A stretch of 64,000 bases of DNA from Sanderia malayensis (Eukaryota; Cnidaria; Scyphozoa; Semaeostomeae; Pelagiidae): positions 62,001 through 126,000 of the forward strand of contig RQOL01000492.1 in NCBI GenBank assembly GCA_013076295.1, written 5' to 3'. Shown piece by piece: positions 58,033-64,000 of this stretch (positions within the stretch are counted from its first letter, which is position 1; each line of letters starts with the position of its first letter). Both the position numbers and the translations under genes were made by a program. The notes beneath the pieces were generated by a model, which did not search any database, was not told where the DNA came from, and saw only the letters and a list, made by a program, of their open reading frames with translations.

Positions 58033-58195
58033 GGACCCCGTTTTTTCCTCGTACTGAAGCAACAAGTTTGACACTGATTTTCTACGAGAAAACGAATATT
58101 TTTGTTCGTTTTTTTACTCAAATAGTTAGATATTGGGCGTCGGTTATCCAGAATGGGATATTATCTATCTATTATTTACAACAATGTGAAAGTCC

Positions 58196-58250
58196 AAATC
58201 TCGTCCTAACAAAACATTTCTATATGAAATGTTTTGTTAGGACAAGATTT
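58196..58250. other. long hairpin, 25-bp arms, 5-base loop
   Basis: AAATCTCGTCCTAACAAAAC continues to CATTTC, then loop TATAT, then the complement back to AAGATTT; one mismatch in 25 pairs. It is long enough to be a microRNA-like or foldback-transposon structure. Confidence 0.82.
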
Positions 58251-58558
58251 TTTTGACAACTTCAAACTGTCCAATTTGACCTCCAGAACAATCAAATTAA
58301 GCTGAGTTCATTGTGGCATAATTGTGTGACATTCAACAAAAACAATGGAGCGAAATTAATAAACGTTGTTTCTTTGCTGGTGTAATATGCCAAAGTGTCA
58401 TACTATACTATACCCACATACTATAAAAACATACATAGTGGAAGTGGTTTTAATGAATTTTCTGAGCCGTGTTTAAAGCAAAGCCTTTGAACACACTTTA
58501 GCAAGTGAAAATGGTATTTAGCGTGGCAAATAGTGATCCAGTTGAACTCAAAAAGCAG

Positions 58559-58700
58559 CAACATGAAGGTAATATGTGCGTGAACAATTATTGAAAGTGT
58601 TTAGGTAAAAAATAATCAATTGTGGCAGGCTAAAATTGAATTTTGCAAGTGCAAAAACAGCACGTATTGTGAGAAAAATTGCTCCTTCTCGAGAGAAAAA
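58559..58700. repeat. dispersed repeat CAACATGAAG..., copy 1
   Basis: CAACATGAAGGTAATATGTG followed by TTATTGAAAGTGTTTAGG and GGCAGGCTAAAATTGAATTT. Related stretches start at 61997 (CAACACGAAGCTGATACC) and 62226 (CAACATGAAGCTAATAGC), all in the same orientation, with roughly 70% agreement by eye. Confidence 0.55.
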
Positions 58701-59373
58701 CAACTTTCTTGTAAAATGTAAAAAAAAAAAGCAACACATTATTTTAGTTGTGTTATCAGACAACACTTGTCAAAAATTTAAATGGGGAAAATCGTGCAAA
58801 TAGGGCCGGAAAAATTGTTAGCATGCCGAAGCTATAATGGCGGTCGCCTACTGCAAAACCTGCAACTATTTCATTCAAAAAACAAGACAAAGCTATCACC
58901 TGTGTTCTCTATTGTTTCCTGCAACTCTCCAGGGGTCTTCAAACAATTAAGAGCTCCTTACAAAGAAAATTCAGCTGGTAAAACACTTTGAAAGGCGTCC
59001 ACCTCAGTTTTTGCGTACAAAACAAAAACATGGGTCTTCCCCACAAGTACCTGCTGCCAGCCGAGAGTAAAGTTGCATGATAACGAAGAATGGGTCACTG
59101 TTCACGTGGGTCACAAGAAGAGCCAATCAAATTGCAGGAAAATGTGAAACGGGTCACGTGAAGAGCGAATACTTTGTTCGAAAATGGAGTTTGTGACGGG
59201 AATTTGGAAGTTTTGCCAGCGTAAACGTCGTTTTTTTGTGATAGCAAAATTAGCAGAATAATTAATGGAATAGCTCAAAAATTGGGGAGAAAATCGAAAA
59301 ACAAAATCCATTACTTTTGCCTACTCCAGAAAGGAGCCTTTCCATGCAAGTGCCAACCTTGTGCGCCCCCATT
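58701..59373. other. intergenic, nothing recognised
   Basis: No gene. Contains a poly(A) run near 58722. Short frames (for example 58782-58991) have no recognisable content. Confidence 0.4.
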
Positions 59374-59463
59374 CAAAAAAGCCTTATTGATCACCGATTC
59401 ACCATTTCGGCCCATTGTTTTGAGGCATTCAACCTATTCTTTCAGGTCGAACCTATTGTTTTA
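59374..59463 (+). repeat. inverted-repeat arm, left
   Basis: The reverse complement (TAAAACAATAGGTTCGACCT, then AAAACAATGGGCCGAAATGG and AAGGCTTTTTT) matches 60216-60306. The two arms bracket about 750 bp that hold a GCGAGCG-family unit and TACA repeats. Weakly related sequence is at 62985-63055. Confidence 0.65.
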
Positions 59464-59504
59464 GGCAGAGTTTCACCTAAAACAGAATAGTAAGATTAGA
59501 CTGG

Positions 59505-59600
59505 GTCATCACTCGCTTCGCTCGTTCGCCCCAGCCCGTCAGGTAAAAAAAGCTTAATCTTGTCGGTGCGCTTCGCACGCTGCATTTGCTCGCGCTCATG
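59505..59600 (+). repeat. GCGAGCG-family unit, copy 2
   Basis: CATCACTCGCTTCGCTCGTT, then GTCAGGTAAAAAAAGCTTAA, GGTGCGCTTCGCACGCTGCA and TGCTCGCGCTCATGCCCA, followed at once by TACA repeats. The layout (body plus simple tail) is SINE-like. Confidence 0.62.
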
Positions 59601-59602
59601 CC

Positions 59603-60180
59603 CACACATACATACATACGTACATACATACATACATACATACATACATACATACATACATACATACATACATACATACATACCTAAATACATACATACT
59701 GTGCCTACTATACAAACATACTATGCCTACTATACCTACTATAAAGTCATACTATACCTACTATACATACTATACATACATACATACATACATACATACA
59801 TACATACATACATACATACATACATGCCTATATATCGAGAAGAAAAGAGTCAAGGATCTGCACTCAGCATCTCTACATACATACATACATACATACCTAA
59901 ATACACACATACATACATACATACTATACCTATTATAGCTACTATAACGGCATACTATAGAGACATACTATACCTATACTATACCAACATACTATACCTA
60001 CTATAAAACATACTATACCAACATACTATACCTACTATGCCTACTATAAAATCATACTGGACCTGCATACTATACCTACATACTATAAAAACATACATAC
60101 CTACATACTGTGCCTACATACTATACCAACTATACAAACATACTATACCTCCATACTATACGAACATCTAATAAATATGT
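59603..60180. repeat. TACA microsatellite and degenerate TAC-rich tract
   Basis: Nearly pure (TACA)n at 59611-59685 and 59766-59825, then irregular CATACTATACCTAC-type units to 60170. The 148-codon open frame across it (YIHTYIHTY) is a translation of the repeat. Confidence 0.88.
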
Positions 60181-60215
60181 TCTACTGAGTGACGTGATGA
60201 CACATTCTCCTTCCC

Positions 60216-60306
60216 AAAAACAATAGATTCGACCCGAAACAATAGATCGAACGCCCAAAAACAATGGGCCGAAACGGTGAACGAGGTATCCATAAAGGCT
60301 TTTTTC
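60216..60306 (-). repeat. inverted-repeat arm, right
   Basis: Partner of 59374-59463: AAAAACAATAGATTCGAC, AAAAACAATGGGCCGAAACG, ATAAAGGCTTTTTT. Confidence 0.65.
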
Positions 60307-60539
60307 TGAGGCCCTTAATCTGCCCTATTTTTGAGTCAGCTGTTCTTTGCCGGCTGAACCTGAAAGTTATCTATATGAGAGCTTACAGCTTCGACTAAAA
60401 GATCAGGAAATTTTTTTTAAAGTTCGCCTAATTGGCTATCACGAAAAAACGATGGTTTACACCGGCGAAAGTTCCAAATTCGCGTCGCGAACTCCAATTT
60501 CGAACAAAGCGTTTGCTCTTCATGTGACACGTTTTGCCT

Positions 60540-60745
60540 TTTGCTCGAAGTGCGCCAACCACATTAAGTTTTTTCACTTGTCCCTCTCCGGGAAGCGAGC
60601 GTACGCGAGTGCCCCGGAGAGGGACAAAGGAAAAAACGTACTATAAAAACATACATACCTACATACTGTGCCCACATACTATACCAGGTGAGTGAGGGAC
60701 AAGTGAAAAAACGAACGCGTGCGCTGCAGTCGCTCCCGCTCATGC
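60540..60745. repeat. GCGAGCG-family units, copy 3, with foldback
   Basis: GAAGTGCGCCAACCACATTA and TTTTTTCACTTGTCCCTC run into a hairpin (60578-60627). A second, inverted piece GAGGGACAAGTGAAAAAACG is at 60692-60711, followed by CGCTCCCGCTCATGCCCATA and TACA repeats. Two units therefore meet in opposite orientation. Confidence 0.62.
60578..60627. other. 15-bp-arm hairpin
   Basis: TTGTCCCTCTCCGGG (60578-60592) pairs perfectly with CCCGGAGAGGGACAA (60613-60627) around a 20-base loop that itself contains GCGTACGC. Confidence 0.85.
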
Positions 60746-60746
60746 C

Positions 60747-60806
60747 CATACATACATACATACATACATACATACATACATACATACATACATACATACA
60801 TACATA
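60747..60806. repeat. (TACA)n microsatellite
   Basis: About fourteen TACA units following the GCTCATGCCCA end of the repeat. Confidence 0.88.
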
Positions 60807-61598
60807 ACATACCCTACAATACATACCCTACAATACATACCTTACAATACATGCCCTACAATACATACCCTACAATACATACCCTACAATACATACCCTA
60901 CGATACATACCCTACGATACATACCCTACAATACATACCCTACAATACATACCCTACAATACATACCCTACAATACATACCCTACGATACATACCCAACG
61001 ATACATACCCTACGATACATACCCTACGATACATACCCTACGATACATACCCTACAATACATACCCTACAATACATACCCTACGATACATACCCTACGAT
61101 ACATACCCTACGATACATACCCTACGATACATACCCTACGATACATACCCTACGATACATACCCTACAATACATACCCTACAATACATACCCTACAATAC
61201 ATACCCTACAATACATACCCTACGATACATACCCTACGATACATACCCTACGATACATACCCTACGATACATACCCTACGATACATACCCTACGATACAT
61301 ACCCTACGATACATACCCTACGATACATACCCTACAATACATACCCTACAATACATACCCTACAAAACATACCCTACAATACATACCCTACGATACATAC
61401 CCTACGATACATACCCTACAATACATACCCTACAATACATACCTTACAATACATACCCTACAATACATACCCTACAATACATACCCTACTATACATACCC
61501 TACCATACATACCCTACATACATACCCTACAATACATACCCTACAATACATACCCTACAATACATACCCTACCATACATAACCTACGATACATGCAAT
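60807..61598. repeat. 14-bp minisatellite CATACCCTACRATA
   Basis: Roughly 56 tandem 14-bp units. Two common variants, CATACCCTACAATA and CATACCCTACGATA, occur in blocks. A 323-codon stop-free frame results because 42 bp (three units) is a whole number of codons; it encodes only a 14-residue cycle ([14 protein letters not shown]). Confidence 0.92.
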
Positions 61599-61996
61599 AT
61601 GACACAACATTTCTAAAGAAAGTAAAGGTGGGAGGTCGAATCCTCCCCCTGGCAAGCGGTCACCCAGCGCCCGCCCTGCCGCCCCCCTGAAATCCCCTTC
61701 TGAAAGTTGATAGCTTCAGTGTGAAGTTGGAAAAAAAAAGTTGCCTTCAAAAATTTAATCAATCCTGGAAAATTTAAACTCAATCTCTAATAAAAAATAT
61801 ATCAAACTGTAGCTAAGAAAACAGCGAATCCGATAAAAATATTCACATTTCTTAACAGTGTTGTTTTGAATTTTAAGCGAGTATTTAGTGCAGCCCAAGA
61901 GAAAAGCCGTGAAAAAATTTATTCATCAGCCAACATTAAAAACACAAAATTTCCCCTAACTTGGTCAAAATTTGTCCATTTTAACTCAAATTACAC
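61599..61996. other. intergenic, nothing recognised
   Basis: Begins with a GC-richer patch (61620-61690, GGGAGGTCGAATCCTCCCCC) and then becomes AT-rich. No gene was identified. Confidence 0.4.
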
Positions 61997-62400
61997 CAAC
62001 ACGAAGCTGATACCTTGGCGAATAAGTATCGAAAGTAATTGGGTGCATTTGAAATGCTTTTCGCAAAATTAGTTGGGTATTTTTGAAGCTCAAGACATGA
62101 TTTTCTTGATCAAAGATAGTCTTGAAATCAAACCCCTGCAAAAAATAGCAATTTAAACACGATTCACCAACTTTCAAATTCAATTAACGTGGCCAATTTT
62201 TGTCCTACACACCCCACGAAAGTAACAACATGAAGCTAATAGCTTGGCGAACATTTATCGAAAGTATTTGGGTGAAAAAAACAAAGTTTTGGCAGGTTAA
62301 AAATTAATTTTCGCAAATGCAAAACACACGCGTGTTGCCTGAAAATTTCGTGTTTTCCAGCAAAACCCAAACTCGGCTAAAACTGTCCAAAAACAGGGGA
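61997..62400. repeat. dispersed repeat CAACATGAAG..., copies 2 and 3
   Basis: Two related units 229 bp apart (61997 and 62226), both with CTTGGCGAA...TATCGAAAGTA..TTGGGTG. The second continues with GGCAGGTTAAAAATTAATTT as in copy 1 at 58559. Confidence 0.55.
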
Positions 62401-63054
62401 AAATCGACAAAACAAAAAAACAATGCCAGATAACCGTAGTTCTTGTGTAAATAAACAGTTATCGAAAGTTTAAATGGACAAAATCGGCCCAGGACGACCC
62501 GAGAAAATCAAAATTGTCCTCGTGTTTTTGTTAGGCCCTTGCCTCAAAACAAAAAACGTGAGGTTAAACAAAACAAACTCGTGCTATTTTCAGCCGAAAA
62601 CAATTGATTAAAAGGAAATACCTTGATATAATTGTCCACCAGTTGTCTCCACAGGTCCTGACAACAATTGACACGTCTTTACAATTGATTTCCGGCACGT
62701 ATTGACATTTAAACCCGAGCAAGTTGCCGCCCGTTCAACGGAAAAAGCACGTGCTTCTCCCTGCTCGTTTTGCATCTCATTAACTGGGTCGACCGAACTT
62801 TCTAGAAAGTCGCACCACAAAATTGGCCATAACTCCCGAACCGCTTGGAGTAGAAATTAGCCACATAGTTTACTTTCATCAGCAGAATGCAGCGATCATT
62901 TCTATGCTGATTTGCACCCTTATTTGCACCCCCAAAAGACCTTTATGATATCAACCCCCGCTCCTTTGATCCCATTGTTTGGTCGAAGGTTGCCATTGTT
63001 TTTTCGAACGTCGATTGTTCAAGAAACAATAGGGCATTGTTCACAGTCGGCGGA
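62401..63054. other. intergenic, unrecognised ORF on minus strand
   Basis: A 70-codon minus frame at 62608-62820 (includes EARAFSVERAATCSG) starts at TTG and has no recognised homolog; its first ATG in frame is about 15 codons in. I see no convincing gene. 62985-63055 has AACAATAGGGCATTGTT-type pieces related to the 59374/60216 arms. Confidence 0.35.
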
Positions 63055-63180
63055 TCACGTGTGAGGTCACCTGCCAGGGGCGCTCGCTGCGCTCGCTTCC
63101 CGGAGTCTCTCAAGTAACAAAAGTTTAATGTGGTTGGCGCACTTCGTGCACTGCATTCGCTAACGCTCATGCCTCTTCCG
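63055..63180 (+). repeat. GCGAGCG-family unit, copy 4
   Basis: GGGGCGCTCGCTGCGCTCGC, TTCCCGGAGTCTCTCAAGTA, TTAATGTGGTTGGCGCACTT and CGCTAACGCTCATGCCTC: the same order as copy 2 and the reverse complement of copy 1, but without a TACA tail. Confidence 0.65.
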
Positions 63181-64000
63181 ACCCCACGTACAGTGGTTTG
63201 GCTGGACCTCGCTCCCCTGTCTATCTATTGTCACGATTGTAGTGTTTAACATGCATGGAAATTAGTTTTAGCGGTCAGCCTCGTTTTCGTCATCTAAGCC
63301 TCGTAGTGATGGTAGAGTAGATAAGATGCAACATAAAAGTTTGTTTTGTTTTAGGGGCAACAACAATTAGCCTGCTATTAGTTGAGTGCATGGATTGACA
63401 CTTGGATGTGGTCTTTTGTGACCCTAATATAGGATAGGTATAAACAGTAAAGGATCATCTATGATGAGCATCCAGAATTGAAATTAATGTTGACTTACAG
63501 AGGTATGATTTTGTTTCCATGATAAGATGATACTGATGCATTGATTTTTGATAAAGCAATAGGTATAAAGCCTCCAATACTTGCATTTGTACAATGATGT
63601 ACATCAGTAGATCTACAAAATGAAAGAGACAAATTATATTCTATTTAACATGTTGGTATATTACTATCAAGGTTAATAAAGAATTGATTTGGATAAGATA
63701 GCCCTTGGGAGCTGAATATGTTGTTATCGAAAAATTGCTCTTTCATAATTAGGGATTTTGTTTAACTGGAATAACAATTGGGACTTTCTTCACTGTATTG
63801 TATCGTAGTATTTAGAATATATTAAAAACCCTGAGAGCGAAAATAAATTTGACTCAAGCAACAATAATTTCCTTTCAGGGTCGATTTGGCCTTGAAAGTT
63901 GAGAAATAATCTGAAATAAAGATAATTTGTTGAGTTTAATTTTCCTTTGATGTGGATTCAATGTATCTCAATATAAAAAGAAATGAAGAAATTAATATTG
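63181..64000. other. intergenic, nothing recognised
   Basis: AT-rich, single-copy in appearance. No gene, repeat or RNA was identified. Confidence 0.4.

Noticed and set aside
59111..59311. Minus-strand frame of 66 codons
   Set aside because: No recognisable content and not supported by neighbours or by an ATG-proximal promoter.
59560..61690. Open frames of 148 and 323 codons with YIHT and YNTYPTIHT cycles
   Set aside because: Pure translations of TACA microsatellite and the 14-bp minisatellite.
61620..61690. tRNA or tRNA-derived SINE (GGTCGAATCC looks like a T-arm)
   Set aside because: The T-loop consensus lacks one T, and there is no A box or acceptor stem at the right distance.

Overview
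The window looks like invertebrate animal DNA, most likely from a cnidarian. This is inferred from the transposon families: non-LTR reverse transcriptases with QGSVLGP- and YADD-type motifs, a DIRS-type reverse transcriptase/RNase H, and a hAT transposase of the ZMYM1-like type. There are no bacterial operons, no rRNA or tRNA, no CRISPR array and no intact cellular gene. About 27 kb is satellite DNA, about 20 kb is four copies of one composite mobile-element block, and the last 13 kb is a patchwork of decayed transposons, small inverted repeats and microsatellites.

Satellite (1-871, 1417-3607, 4151-6900, 12237-27860, 33196-40740, 43399-44958). The monomer is two or three 19-bp modules (consensus ATGGCCCGAAGGCAAACAA) plus a 30-bp AT-rich linker containing TATTATGATAATA, giving 68- and 87-bp monomers. 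These are arranged in higher-order repeats of 1365 bp, and of 3040 bp at a second level. Almost every open frame inside the arrays is a by-product of this repetition on both strands and is not listed as a gene.

Composite block, copies A (6901-12236), B (27860-33195), C (40741-43150, truncated) and D (44959-50288). Each full copy holds, left to right: a zone where satellite grades into mobile-element sequence; a minus-strand DIRS-type RT/RNase H pseudogene; an interval bounded by short inverted repeats with a small ORF and a 27-bp palindrome; three small minus-strand frames (two very basic) read away from a central control region; that control region, which carries three perfect heat-shock-element clusters and a CCAAT box; and plus-strand frames for small, mostly acidic proteins. 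The divergent gene block resembles a small DNA virus or a large virus-like transposon, or alternatively the gag side of a heat-inducible DIRS-like element; I cannot name the family. Lesions shared by the copies, constant offsets (A to B 20,959; C to D about 4,217) and shared satellite flanks show that the block spread here mainly by segmental duplication. A and B form one subfamily, C and D another.

Right of 50,288, copy D ends in a 404-bp inverted repeat. Then come a short CxxC/CxC protein frame, a fragment of a second non-LTR family, a MITE-like element, and a hAT transposase pseudogene split by a nested non-LTR insertion. The last 5 kb holds hairpins, a GC-rich 'GCGAGCG' repeat family with TACA tails, and a 14-bp minisatellite. 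Long stretches at 56.6-58.0, 58.7-59.4, 61.6-63.0 and 63.2-64.0 kb show nothing recognisable as a gene.
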